Source: Formosa algae (lineage in GTDB: Bacteria > Bacteroidota > Bacteroidia > Flavobacteriales > Flavobacteriaceae). From it: DNA of 64,000 bases. This document shows, in pieces, positions 1 through 8,332 of this stretch. Location: the NCBI RefSeq assembly GCF_001439665.1, contig NZ_LMAK01000015.1:29750-93749 (forward strand), written 5' to 3'. The notes under the pieces are model-generated. The model did no database searches. It saw only the letters and a list, made by a program, of their open reading frames with translations, and had not been told where the DNA came from. Each line of letters opens with the position of its first letter. The stretch's first letter is position 1. Position numbers and translations under genes: made by a program.

Positions 1-566
1 TTCGTGGTCATAAAAATCAGATTGGAAAATTTCAACCCAGAAGTTTTAATATGGGGTTGTCTAATGCAGCATTTAAAGTGTCTAAAGGTTTTGGAACCAT
101 TCACCCAGGAGAAGACCCCGATTTATCTATAAGATTATGGGATTTGGGATTTAATACCAAATTAATTCCAGAAGCTTTTGTATATCATAAGCGTCGTATT
201 TCATGGTCTAAATTTTATACACAAGTCAATAAGTTTGGTAAAGTGCGTCCCATTTTAAATTTGTGGCACCCACAAACAGCAAAACTTACATATTGGTTTC
301 CAACACTTTTTATATTCGGATTTTTAGTTGCGATTACGGCATTTATATTTCATTTTGAGTGGTTTTTAATGCTGTATATTTTGTATTTTATTATCGCATT
401 CTTTTTGTCGCTAATGCAATCTAAAAGTATAATTGTAGCTCTATTGTCAATACCGGCAATATGCATCCAATTTGGAGGTTATGGATATGGTTTTTTTAAA
501 TCATTCCTTAAAATTCATGTCTTTAAAAAAGAAGCAAAACAGGTGTTTCCTGAATTATTTTTTTAA
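1..566 (+). CDS. Glycosyltransferase family 2, C-terminal part (5' truncated by window edge)
   Basis: The reading frame is open from base 3 with no stop before 566, so the gene begins outside the window and the ATG at 51 is internal. The visible part holds the Glu-Asp of HPGEDPDLS, the usual place of the acceptor-activating acid in GT-A family 2 enzymes. A basic stretch (HKRRISW) follows, and then about three hydrophobic segments that anchor the C-terminus in the inner membrane. The family transfers sugars from nucleotide donors to polysaccharide or lipid acceptors; the substrate cannot be told. It ends 9 bp before the YbbR-like gene and is probably cotranscribed with it. The family call is fairly secure; the specific role is unknown. 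Confidence 0.8.
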   Translation, partial: RGHKNQIGKFQPRSFNMGLSNAAFKVSKGFGTIHPGEDPDLSIRLWDLGFNTKLIPEAFVYHKRRISWSKFYTQVNKFGKVRPILNLWHPQTAKLTYWFPTLFIFGFLVAITAFIFHFEWFLMLYILYFIIAFFLSLMQSKSIIVALLSIPAICIQFGGYGYGFFKSFLKIHVFKKEAKQVFPELFF

Positions 567-575
567 ACTTTTTAA

Positions 576-1538
576 ATGAAAGATATAAAATCAAGGTTTC
601 TAAAATTTGTGAAAAGTAAGAAGATTAACGTCTTTGCGTTATTTCTGTTACTCTCCTTTACCATTTTGGTACTTAATAAACTCTCAAGTACGTATACAAA
701 CACCATTACATTTCCTGTAGAAACTGTTAACCTACCGGAAACCTATGTTATTTTAAACGATAGCAATCAGGTTTTAAATGTGACTTTAAAAACCTATGGG
801 TTTAAATTTTTAAGATATTATATCTTTAAACCTAAGCTAACTCTAGATTATAAAGATAACCTAAAGCATACAGATTCTACGTTTTCTTGGAGTTCGCGAA
901 GATCGTATTCTAAAATTAACGATCAATTCGATAAAGATATTGAAGTGGTGAGTCTATTGCCGGATTCTCTTCAATTTAAGTACGATGAAAATGCAACAAA
1001 AGATGTGCCTGTAATTTTGCAAGAACATATTAAGTTTAGTCCTGGTTTTGATGTTTTAGAAAATTATACAATAACACCAGATACCGTTCATATTATTGGA
1101 CCAGAAAAACAGGTTAGCGCAATACAGTTTATTAAAACTTTACCCTTAGAACTTGAAGATGTACATTTAGATATCAATCAAAAAATAGGTTTAGACTTAC
1201 CAAAAGAGAGCAAATTAATTACGTTTTCTCATAACAAAGTACATTTAAACGCTAAAGTAGAAAAGTTTACAGAAGGGACTTTTAATATCCCTGTCACTAT
1301 AAAAAATGTGCCAGCTAATTTAGCTTTAAAATATTATCCCAAATCTGTGTCTGTATCTTATTATACCACTTTAAGCGGATTTAACGAAGTCTCAGCTAAA
1401 GATTTTAAGGTAGAATGCGATTATGAAAAGCATGTCGATAATCAGTCGTATTTGGTTCCAGAATTGGTGAAACAACCAAAAAATGTAAAGAGTGCAAAAA
1501 TTATTCAGCAAAAAATAGAATATATAATTTCAGAATGA
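576..1538 (+). CDS. YbbR-like domain protein
   Basis: This is a 320-residue protein with one N-terminal membrane anchor (about residues 17-37) and an extracytoplasmic beta-rich remainder. Repeated stretches such as TFPVETVNLPETY and VPVILQEHIKFSPGF match the short YbbR repeat. In Firmicutes YbbR (CdaR) regulates the diadenylate cyclase CdaA, but the Bacteroidota versions usually sit next to coaE, as here, and have no proven role. Its stop overlaps the coaE start by 4 bp (ATGA), implying translational coupling. Identification is by domain style and neighbourhood. No catalytic residues are expected. Confidence 0.75.
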   Translation: MKDIKSRFLKFVKSKKINVFALFLLLSFTILVLNKLSSTYTNTITFPVETVNLPETYVILNDSNQVLNVTLKTYGFKFLRYYIFKPKLTLDYKDNLKHTDSTFSWSSRRSYSKINDQFDKDIEVVSLLPDSLQFKYDENATKDVPVILQEHIKFSPGFDVLENYTITPDTVHIIGPEKQVSAIQFIKTLPLELEDVHLDINQKIGLDLPKESKLITFSHNKVHLNAKVEKFTEGTFNIPVTIKNVPANLALKYYPKSVSVSYYTTLSGFNEVSAKDFKVECDYEKHVDNQSYLVPELVKQPKNVKSAKIIQQKIEYIISE

Positions 1539-2125
1539 TTATAATAGGTTTAACAGGCGGTATAGGTAGCGGAAAATCTACAGTAGCAAAAGCATTTCAA
1601 AATACATATGGCATCCCGACATATATTTCAGATGATGAAGCTAAATTATTAATGGTGTCGTCTACCGAAATAAAGTCAGAACTCATTCATTTATTTGGAG
1701 CAGAAGCTTATGTAAATGGGGCTTTAAATAAACCTTATATCTCTGATGCTATTTTTAATAATAAACCATTATTAGAAAAAATGAATGCCATAGTGCATCC
1801 GCGTGTTGCCGCACATTTTAATACATGGGTGTCAAACCAAAATGCACCCTATGTATTAAAAGAAGCAGCCATTTTATTTGAAACTCATGGCGATGTGATA
1901 TGCGATCAAATTATAACGGTAACTTTAGACAAGGCTACTAAAATTGAACGTCTATTAAAACGCGACAATTCTTCTGTAGAAAAGATAGAATCAATAATGA
2001 AACAACAGTGGACAGATGATATGCGTATAGCAAAATCGGACTATGTTATCGTTAATGATACGATGCCCCATATGCTTGAACAAGTGCAAGATATTCACAA
2101 AGCAATACTTAATAAAATTAAATAA
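1535..2125 (+). CDS. coaE: Dephospho-CoA kinase
   Basis: This enzyme phosphorylates the 3'-hydroxyl of the ribose of dephospho-CoA with ATP, the last step of coenzyme A synthesis, in the cytoplasm. The 196-residue length is typical. The Walker A loop GGIGSGKST is at residues 8-16, followed by the DD of YISDDEAK in the CoA-binding part and by the HPR of IVHPRVAAHF. The C-terminal YVIVND motif also matches the family. The ATG overlaps the preceding YbbR-like stop codon. About 75 bp separate it from the kinase gene, which has its own candidate promoter. Confidence 0.95.
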   Translation: MIIIGLTGGIGSGKSTVAKAFQNTYGIPTYISDDEAKLLMVSSTEIKSELIHLFGAEAYVNGALNKPYISDAIFNNKPLLEKMNAIVHPRVAAHFNTWVSNQNAPYVLKEAAILFETHGDVICDQIITVTLDKATKIERLLKRDNSSVEKIESIMKQQWTDDMRIAKSDYVIVNDTMPHMLEQVQDIHKAILNKIK

Positions 2126-2190
2126 AAGTGCAATTTTAACAATTTTGTTAATGTAAGGTTAAATGTTAAAAATGCTTAATGTTAAAATGT

Positions 2191-2198
2191 TAATTTTG
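2191..2198 (+). promoter_or_regulatory. Bacteroidota -7 box (TAATTTTG) ahead of the histidine kinase gene
   Basis: The sequence fits TAnnTTTG exactly and ends 5 bp before the ATG at 2203. Transcription would therefore start at or next to the start codon. No clear -33 TTG was found. Several GTTAA motifs lie just upstream (2148-2195). This is an inference from the consensus only. Confidence 0.4.
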
Positions 2199-2202
2199 AA
2201 TA

Positions 2203-3777
2203 ATGAGTAAGAAGTTATTTATGTTGCTGGTGGTATTAATGAGCTTATCTCTGGTAGGGATCATTTTTGTACAAGCACGTTATATTAGCGATTCTGTTAA
2301 GAATGAAGAGCAACAATTTACGTTCAATGTAAAAAAAGCATTGAGTTTTGTTTCTAAAGATATTGAAGAACGCGAGTTAAATACGTATTTTAAAAAGTTT
2401 CAACGTTTAGTTGATCAAAAAAAAGATGCTGACACTATTGCAATAACGCAGCTCTTTATTAATCAGCAAAACGAAAGTACAAATGAAACTTTAATTTATA
2501 GAAGTGGAATATTAGAAGAAAATTATAAATTATCTTCTTCGATCTTTGACATAGGTTTAGATAGTATTAATATTAAACGTATTATAGGTCAGTCTGAAAC
2601 GCAGGTTTACAGTAACAAAAGTGTTATTGAAAACAACGTTAATGTGAGCCCTGTTTTTAGTAGTGTTAGACATGCCCGATTTAGTGAAGCAGAAAAACAG
2701 AGTTTTGAAGAAGCTTTTAAAGTTTTAACAAGCAGAACTCCCATTTATAAGCGTGTAAATAATGAAGATGTACAAAGTTTATTAACGCGAAAGCTACACG
2801 AAGATAATATAGATATTGATTACGAGTTTGCTATATATAGTAACGACTTAGCGACTAAGGTGCAAAGTGAAGGTTTTGAATTACAAGACGATAAAACATT
2901 TAGTGTGCCTATTTTTCAGAACGAAAATAGTCAGAATAACTTTAGGCTATTAGTTAATTTTCCGGCACGTAATCAGTTTATCATGTCGTCTATTATTGGG
3001 ATGACTTTGTTGTCTTTTATTTTTACATCAATTATAATTATTGCTTACACAAGTGCTTTATATCAATTAGTAAAACAGCGTAAAATTTCTGAAATTAAAA
3101 ATGATTTCATTAATAACATGACGCATGAGTTTAAAACACCAATAGCAACAATAAATTTAGCTTTGGATGCCATTAAGAATCCAAAGATTATTGATGATAA
3201 AGAGAAGGTAAAGCGTTACCTTAATATGATTAAAGAAGAGAATAAACGTATGCATGCACATGTAGAAAACGTTTTAAGAATATCTAAACTAGAAAAAAAT
3301 GAACTAAACATTGGTAAGGATAGAGTTAAGTTACACGACTTAATAGAAGATGCTATTACACACGTAGAATTAATCGTTGAAGATAGACAAGGTTTTATAA
3401 AATTACATTTAGAAGCCGATAAAACTTCTGTATTAGCCAGTGAAACGCACTTTACAAATGTTATAGTGAATATACTTGATAATGCTATAAAATATTCTCC
3501 TGATGCACCTAAAATAGATGTGTACACAGAGAATGTAGGTAATAGTATATTATTAAAAATTAAAGACCAAGGAAGCGGAATGAGTAAAGCCGCACAAAAA
3601 CGAGTTTTTGAAAAGTTTTATAGAGAACACACAGGAAACATACATAATGTAAAAGGACATGGTCTTGGTCTTGCATATGTTAAACGAATAGTAGATGATC
3701 ATCAAGGTCATATTTCGGTGGAAAGTGAAAAAGGAAAGGGAAGCACATTTATTGTTAAACTTCCATTAATATCATAA
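2203..3777 (+). CDS. Membrane sensor histidine kinase of a two-component system
   Basis: This 524-residue protein has a transmembrane segment at about residues 5-24, a periplasmic sensor region of roughly 235 residues with no recognisable domain, and a second transmembrane segment at about 262-290. The dimerisation/phosphoacceptor helix follows, with the His of NNMTHEFKTPIA at residue 308. The ATPase domain shows the N box (NILDNAIKYSPD), the G1 box (KDQGSGMS) and the G2 box (GHGLGLAYV). It should autophosphorylate and pass phosphate to the response regulator encoded 4 bp downstream. The signal it senses is not evident. I keep the ATG at 2203, which leaves MSKK before the first membrane helix. 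Confidence 0.92.
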   Translation: MSKKLFMLLVVLMSLSLVGIIFVQARYISDSVKNEEQQFTFNVKKALSFVSKDIEERELNTYFKKFQRLVDQKKDADTIAITQLFINQQNESTNETLIYRSGILEENYKLSSSIFDIGLDSINIKRIIGQSETQVYSNKSVIENNVNVSPVFSSVRHARFSEAEKQSFEEAFKVLTSRTPIYKRVNNEDVQSLLTRKLHEDNIDIDYEFAIYSNDLATKVQSEGFELQDDKTFSVPIFQNENSQNNFRLLVNFPARNQFIMSSIIGMTLLSFIFTSIIIIAYTSALYQLVKQRKISEIKNDFINNMTHEFKTPIATINLALDAIKNPKIIDDKEKVKRYLNMIKEENKRMHAHVENVLRISKLEKNELNIGKDRVKLHDLIEDAITHVELIVEDRQGFIKLHLEADKTSVLASETHFTNVIVNILDNAIKYSPDAPKIDVYTENVGNSILLKIKDQGSGMSKAAQKRVFEKFYREHTGNIHNVKGHGLGLAYVKRIVDDHQGHISVESEKGKGSTFIVKLPLIS

Positions 3778-3781
3778 AGTT

Positions 3782-4495
3782 ATGAGCGAACAACATAAGA
3801 AAATTTTATTAGTAGAGGACGATCCAAATTTTGGAACTGTTCTTAAAGATTATTTAACCATGAATGACTACGATGTTACTCATGCCAAAAATGGTATGGA
3901 AGGCTTCGAAAAGTTTAAAAAGGACGATTTTGATTTATGTATCCTAGATGTCATGATGCCTTATAAAGATGGTTTTACTCTTGCTAAAGAAATTAGAGAA
4001 AAAAATACAGAAGTGCCTATTATCTTTTTAACTGCGAAAGCAATGAAAGAAGATGTATTGAAAGGGTATAAAGTTGGAGCAGATGACTATTTAAACAAAC
4101 CTTTTGATAGTGAAGTGTTACTTATGAAGATTCATGCAATCATTCAACGTAAAGCTTCAGAAACGGTTACAGATAGTAAGCAATTTGAATTTAAGATTGG
4201 TAATTTCGATTTAAATTCGAAATTGAGATTCCTAAAATTAAATGATGAAGACCCAATTAAATTATCTCCTAAAGAGAATGAATTATTACGTTTATTAGCT
4301 TTACATGAAAATGATTTAATGCCTCGTGAATTAGCTTTAACTAAAATATGGAGAGACGATAACTACTTTACATCTCGTAGTATGGACGTGTATATTGCTA
4401 AGTTACGTAAGTATTTAAAAGGCGATGAAAATGTTGAAATTCTTAACATTCATGGTGAAGGTTTCCGTTTGGTAGTGAATACACAAAAAGGATAA
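3782..4495 (+). CDS. OmpR/PhoB-family response regulator
   Basis: This is a DNA-binding partner of the upstream kinase. The receiver domain has the acidic pair ED-D near residues 12-14, the phosphorylation site Asp56 in LDVMMP, and the Lys of FLTAKAMKED. From about residue 140 a winged-helix output domain follows, with LSPKENELLRLLALHEND and the recognition region SRSMDVYIAKLRKYLKGD. The 237-residue length is normal. It lies 4 bp after the kinase gene in the same operon and is followed by a strong hairpin terminator. Target genes are unknown. Confidence 0.93.
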   Translation: MSEQHKKILLVEDDPNFGTVLKDYLTMNDYDVTHAKNGMEGFEKFKKDDFDLCILDVMMPYKDGFTLAKEIREKNTEVPIIFLTAKAMKEDVLKGYKVGADDYLNKPFDSEVLLMKIHAIIQRKASETVTDSKQFEFKIGNFDLNSKLRFLKLNDEDPIKLSPKENELLRLLALHENDLMPRELALTKIWRDDNYFTSRSMDVYIAKLRKYLKGDENVEILNIHGEGFRLVVNTQKG

Positions 4496-4512
4496 TATAT
4501 TATACATATAGA

Positions 4513-4544
4513 TAAAAAAAACCAGCATTATGCTGGTTTTTTTT
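4513..4544. terminator. Bidirectional intrinsic terminator
   Basis: The inverted repeat ACCAGCA-tta-TGCTGGT is flanked by A7 on the left and T8 on the right. It sits between the convergent response regulator (+) and transporter (-) genes and can serve both strands. Confidence 0.85.
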
Positions 4545-4608
4545 ATGTTTTAAATTGAGATGTAAACCTCTCAAAATTTAAATTATTTAAAGTGTCTTTC
4601 TATACTAA

Positions 4609-6198
4609 TTAAAAGAGTAATCCTAGTATTTGAGCACATATAATTAATAATACCATAGCAATCGGATAAACCGTAGCATAAGCCACAGAAGGAGCATCTG
4701 TCTTAGTCATGGTATCTACAGCTGCTAAACCAGGCGTACTAGTCATAGACCCTGTTAGTGTTCCCAATAAGGTTAAAATATTAATCTTGAAAAACATTCT
4801 AGCTACAATTGCAGCAAAAACCATAGGTAGAAACGTAATTAAACCTCCAATTAGAAATAACTGTATTCCATATTGCGAATAAGTTTCTACTAAAGTGGCT
4901 CCAGCATTTGTACCAACTACCGCTAAGAATAGCATTAGTCCAAACTGGCGTAATAGTTGGTTAGAGTTTCCACTCATTACCCAAAGTACATTTCCTGTTT
5001 TACCAAGTCGTCCTAAAATCATGGCAACAATTAGTACACCACCAGTTAATCCTAAATTGAAACTGAAAGAATCTCCGAATGAGATAGAAACACCTCCAAC
5101 AAAAATACCAATAACAATACCTAAAGCTAATGGGAAAAAATCGGTGTCAGACAGTTTACTTTTGTTATCTCCGATAAGTCTTGAAATTTGTGAGGTACAA
5201 CTTTTCTGACTAGAAATCATTAATTTATCACCAATTTGTAAACGTAATGTCGTGTTAGGCGATAAGTCTATACCACTTCTTCTAATTCTAGTGATGGTGG
5301 CATTAAAGTTATCTTTCAAGTTTAATTCTCCTAAAGATTTATTTACAAGCGATGTTTTAGTCATTAAATAAGACTGCACTACAAAATCTTCACCTAAAGA
5401 GATTTGAAGATCTGTTTTTGGTCCTATTAAAACTTCTACACGTCTTAAGGCTTCTTCTGTACCCACAACTCTAATTAAATCGCCTTTATGTAACACAGTT
5501 GCTTTATGAGGGACAAAAGCTTTGTTTTCATGAAGAACTCTGGAGATTACACCTTTTGTCATCGATCTTACTCTAAGTTGCTCAATAGTCTTGCCAATAG
5601 CGCCTTCATTTTCTACCTTAAAATTACATCTAGTTATTTCGTCAAAATGTCCATTTACTTTTTCTTCATAATCGGCTTCTTCTTTTTCAATATTTATTCT
5701 GAATAATTTCGGGTATAATTTCACAAATAAAATCACACCAATTACTCCAAACGGATAGGCAATACCATAACCAATAGATGCTAAGGGTGAATGTGTAACA
5801 TCTATAGCAGTTGCTAATCCAGGCGTACTGGTTAGTGCTCCAGCCATTAAGCCAATGGCAATAGATTTATCGATACCTAAAAACTGAATGGAAAGGAATG
5901 TTATAAACGCTGCAGTAAAAATAACAATGGCTGCTAAGACCACCAGGTTTTTTCCTTGTTCTTTAAACGATTCAAAAAAGCCAGGCCCTGCTTGTAAACC
6001 AATAGTATAAATAAATAAAATAAGTCCAATTTTTTGTAATATATCAGGTAGAGCAACTCCAAAATGACCAAAAAGTAATGCCACAAATATAATGGCAGAA
6101 ACATCGAGAGAGATCCCTTTAATCTTAATATTACCGATAATAAAACCGATACAAATTATTACGAAGAGGGCTAAATAAGTAGCGTTTAAAAATTCCAT
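4609..6198 (-). CDS. AspT/YidE/YbjL-family transporter with two TrkA-C domains
   Basis: This 529-residue inner-membrane protein has two membrane halves, each with the duplicated signature TSTPGLA (GALTSTPGLATAIDV and GSMTSTPGLAAVDTM). Between them are two cytosolic TrkA-C-like domains (about residues 185-355), seen as IRVVGTEEALRRVE and KLMISSQK. The family includes the aspartate:alanine exchanger AspT, but most members have unknown substrates, so only transport of an anionic metabolite can be proposed. The gene stands alone, convergent with the two-component operon. A TACATTTG -7 box lies 22 bp upstream of its ATG. Confidence 0.85.
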   Translation of the reverse strand: MEFLNATYLALFVIICIGFIIGNIKIKGISLDVSAIIFVALLFGHFGVALPDILQKIGLILFIYTIGLQAGPGFFESFKEQGKNLVVLAAIVIFTAAFITFLSIQFLGIDKSIAIGLMAGALTSTPGLATAIDVTHSPLASIGYGIAYPFGVIGVILFVKLYPKLFRINIEKEEADYEEKVNGHFDEITRCNFKVENEGAIGKTIEQLRVRSMTKGVISRVLHENKAFVPHKATVLHKGDLIRVVGTEEALRRVEVLIGPKTDLQISLGEDFVVQSYLMTKTSLVNKSLGELNLKDNFNATITRIRRSGIDLSPNTTLRLQIGDKLMISSQKSCTSQISRLIGDNKSKLSDTDFFPLALGIVIGIFVGGVSISFGDSFSFNLGLTGGVLIVAMILGRLGKTGNVLWVMSGNSNQLLRQFGLMLFLAVVGTNAGATLVETYSQYGIQLFLIGGLITFLPMVFAAIVARMFFKINILTLLGTLTGSMTSTPGLAAVDTMTKTDAPSVAYATVYPIAMVLLIICAQILGLLF

Positions 6199-6515
6199 CT
6201 ATTAGTTTTTAATAAGGTGCAAATGTAAAGGATATTAAAAAAACAGTTAATGACTTTTATCATTATATAAAAGAAGAAAAAAACTGTTGTTAAATAATTT
6301 TAGTATTACATGAGTGACAAGATAATGTATTACAAGTCTTACATTTAATGCACTAAGGTTCGTTTATTACGGTTAAATTTAAAACATTTTTGTAAGCTGT
6401 AATAATTTCTTACACAGCATTTGTGAGATTTGCTTTTTTAAATCTGAGTTATAATTTAAAAGTTGGAATTTTAAAATCACCCAGAAAAGTTGTGCCTTGC
6501 TTTAATTAGAAAGTT
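6199..6515. other. Intergenic region of 317 bp between transporter and miaA
   Basis: No reading frame of note was seen. It is AT-rich and contains the candidate transporter promoter at 6220-6227. I saw no clear terminator for the miaA operon here, although the operon must end in this stretch. Confidence 0.5.
6220..6227 (-). promoter_or_regulatory. Bacteroidota -7 box (TACATTTG) of the transporter gene
   Basis: This is an exact match to TAnnTTTG on the minus strand, 22 bp upstream of the ATG at 6198. I could not recognise a convincing -33 element. Confidence 0.5.
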
Positions 6516-7430
6516 TTAATGGGTAATATGCTTTTCAATATCCTGTATAATGGTCGAAATCGGAGTTTCGTAATCGAACCATAACGTATTTTCGTTACGT
6601 TTAAACCAAGTGAGTTGACGTTTTGCAAAACGTCGAGAATTTTTTTTAATTTCTGAAACAGCAAAATCTAAAGGCCATTCTCCATTTAAGTAATTAAAGG
6701 TTTCTTTATAACCAACCGTATTTAAGGCGTTTAAATGTTGCTTATCTTGAAGTGATTTGACTTCATCTAGTAAACCGTGTTCCATCATAATATCTACACG
6801 TCGGTTTATGCGGTCGTAAATAATGTCGCGATCTGCTTTAAGTCCAACCGTTATTGTTTTAAATGGCCTAGCATCTTTATCTTTATTTAAAAAGGAAGAA
6901 TAAGGTTGTCCCGAACCAATACAAATTTCTAAAGCTCTAATAACACGATGCGGATTATCGATAGCAATAGTGTTAAACGACTTTGGATCGTGTTGCTTCA
7001 ATAAGTCTTGTAAACTTTGTAAACCTTCACTATCTAATTGCGCATTTAAAGCAATGCGTATATTAGGATCTACTTTCGGGAAATTGTCTAATCCTCGTGT
7101 CACGGCATCTACATATAATCCAGAACCGCCAACCATAATTACTGTGTTATGCGTTTTAAAGAGTGTGTCTAAAGTTTGTAAGGCTTCTTTTTCAAATGCG
7201 CCTACATTGTAAGTGTCTTCAATACATTTGTGATGTATAAAATGATGCGGTGCTTCAGATAATTCTTCTGGAGTTGGTGCTGCAGTTCCTATTTGCATTT
7301 CTCTAAAAAACTGTCTAGAATCTGCAGACAAGATTTCTGTATTAAAATGTTTTGCCAGTTTAATACTTAAAGCTGTTTTTCCAATTGCAGTTGGACCAAC
7401 TATGGAGATTAGATAATGATTTGTATTCAA
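6516..7430 (-). CDS. miaA: tRNA dimethylallyltransferase
   Basis: This enzyme transfers the dimethylallyl group from DMAPP to the N6 of A37 in tRNAs that read UNN codons, which stabilises codon-anticodon pairing. The 304 residues carry the P-loop GPTAIGKT (12-19), the SADSRQFFREM motif with the catalytic Asp, the substrate-binding stretch VGGSGLY, and a C-terminal RQLTWFKRN. It is the last gene of a long minus-strand run and starts 4 bp after the ion-channel gene stop, so cotranscription is likely. Confidence 0.95.
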   Translation of the reverse strand: MNTNHYLISIVGPTAIGKTALSIKLAKHFNTEILSADSRQFFREMQIGTAAPTPEELSEAPHHFIHHKCIEDTYNVGAFEKEALQTLDTLFKTHNTVIMVGGSGLYVDAVTRGLDNFPKVDPNIRIALNAQLDSEGLQSLQDLLKQHDPKSFNTIAIDNPHRVIRALEICIGSGQPYSSFLNKDKDARPFKTITVGLKADRDIIYDRINRRVDIMMEHGLLDEVKSLQDKQHLNALNTVGYKETFNYLNGEWPLDFAVSEIKKNSRRFAKRQLTWFKRNENTLWFDYETPISTIIQDIEKHITH

Positions 7431-7434
7431 AAGT

Positions 7435-8307
7435 TTAAGAATTGTGCAGAGGTTCGCCGCAATTATAACAATATTCTGCTCCGTCTCTATGATCGCTTTT
7501 TAGGCAATTTGAGCACGATTGTGAATTTAAATTTACTTCAATTTTAGGATCTGTTTTTTTAGGAGCAGGTTCTAAATTATTTCTAGTCTGATTACTATAT
7601 TCTGCAGATACTATTCCTGTAGGTACTGCTATTATACCGTAACCTAAAATCATGACAAGAGAGGCGATAAGTTGTCCTAAAGGCGTTTGCGGAGCGATAT
7701 CTCCGAATCCCACAGTTGTTAAGGTCACGATACACCAATACACACTTTTAGGAATGTTTGTAAACCCGTTTTCTTCACCTTCTACCAAATACATAATAGT
7801 TCCTAAAATGACGGCTAAAATAATAACAGCAAATAAAAACACTGAAATTTTAGCACGACTCGATTTTAACGCAGACACTAAATTATTAGAAGCGCCCAAA
7901 TATCTACCCAGTTTTAAAATTCTAAATACACGTAGTAACCTTAATGCTCTTAATGCAATTAATGCATGTGTACCTGCGAATAAAAATGATAAATATTTTG
8001 GAGCAGTAGACAATAAATCTATGATTCCATAAAAGCTAAAAATGTATTTAAAAGGTTTCTTTACCGTAATAACTCTAGCAATATATTCTACAGTAAACAA
8101 TACCGTAATTATCCACTCAAGCGTATTTAAAAGGTTGTGGTATTTTAAATCAATAGATTTTACGCTTTCAAGCATAACCAATACAATACTTGCAATAATG
8201 ATAACAAGTAGTATGACATCAAATAACTTACCGGCAGGCGTATCTGCTTCGTAAATGATTTCATGTAACTGATTTTTCCAGTTTTTTTTCTTATTTGGTT
8301 GGCTCAT
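7435..8307 (-). CDS. Voltage-gated-type potassium channel with C-terminal zinc ribbon
   Basis: This 290-residue protein is a six-helix cation channel. The positively charged S4 segment spans residues 117-134 (RALRLLRVFRILKLGR), the pore helix has WCIVTLT, and the selectivity filter TVGFGD is at 198-203, which indicates K+ selectivity. The C-terminus carries two CxxC knuckles (CSNC...CYNC) typical of a zinc ribbon, an uncommon tail for this channel class. It probably sets membrane potential or K+ conductance; gating is unknown. It lies 25 bp after the DUF3857 gene and 4 bp before miaA, inside an apparently mixed-function operon. Confidence 0.88.
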   Translation of the reverse strand: MSQPNKKKNWKNQLHEIIYEADTPAGKLFDVILLVIIIASIVLVMLESVKSIDLKYHNLLNTLEWIITVLFTVEYIARVITVKKPFKYIFSFYGIIDLLSTAPKYLSFLFAGTHALIALRALRLLRVFRILKLGRYLGASNNLVSALKSSRAKISVFLFAVIILAVILGTIMYLVEGEENGFTNIPKSVYWCIVTLTTVGFGDIAPQTPLGQLIASLVMILGYGIIAVPTGIVSAEYSNQTRNNLEPAPKKTDPKIEVNLNSQSCSNCLKSDHRDGAEYCYNCGEPLHNS

Positions 8308-8332
8308 AAAATCAAAAATAAGAAAACTATTC

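Noticed and set aside
3216..3527. 103-codon antisense frame inside the histidine kinase gene
   Set aside because: It overlaps the conserved catalytic region of the kinase; no independent evidence of coding.
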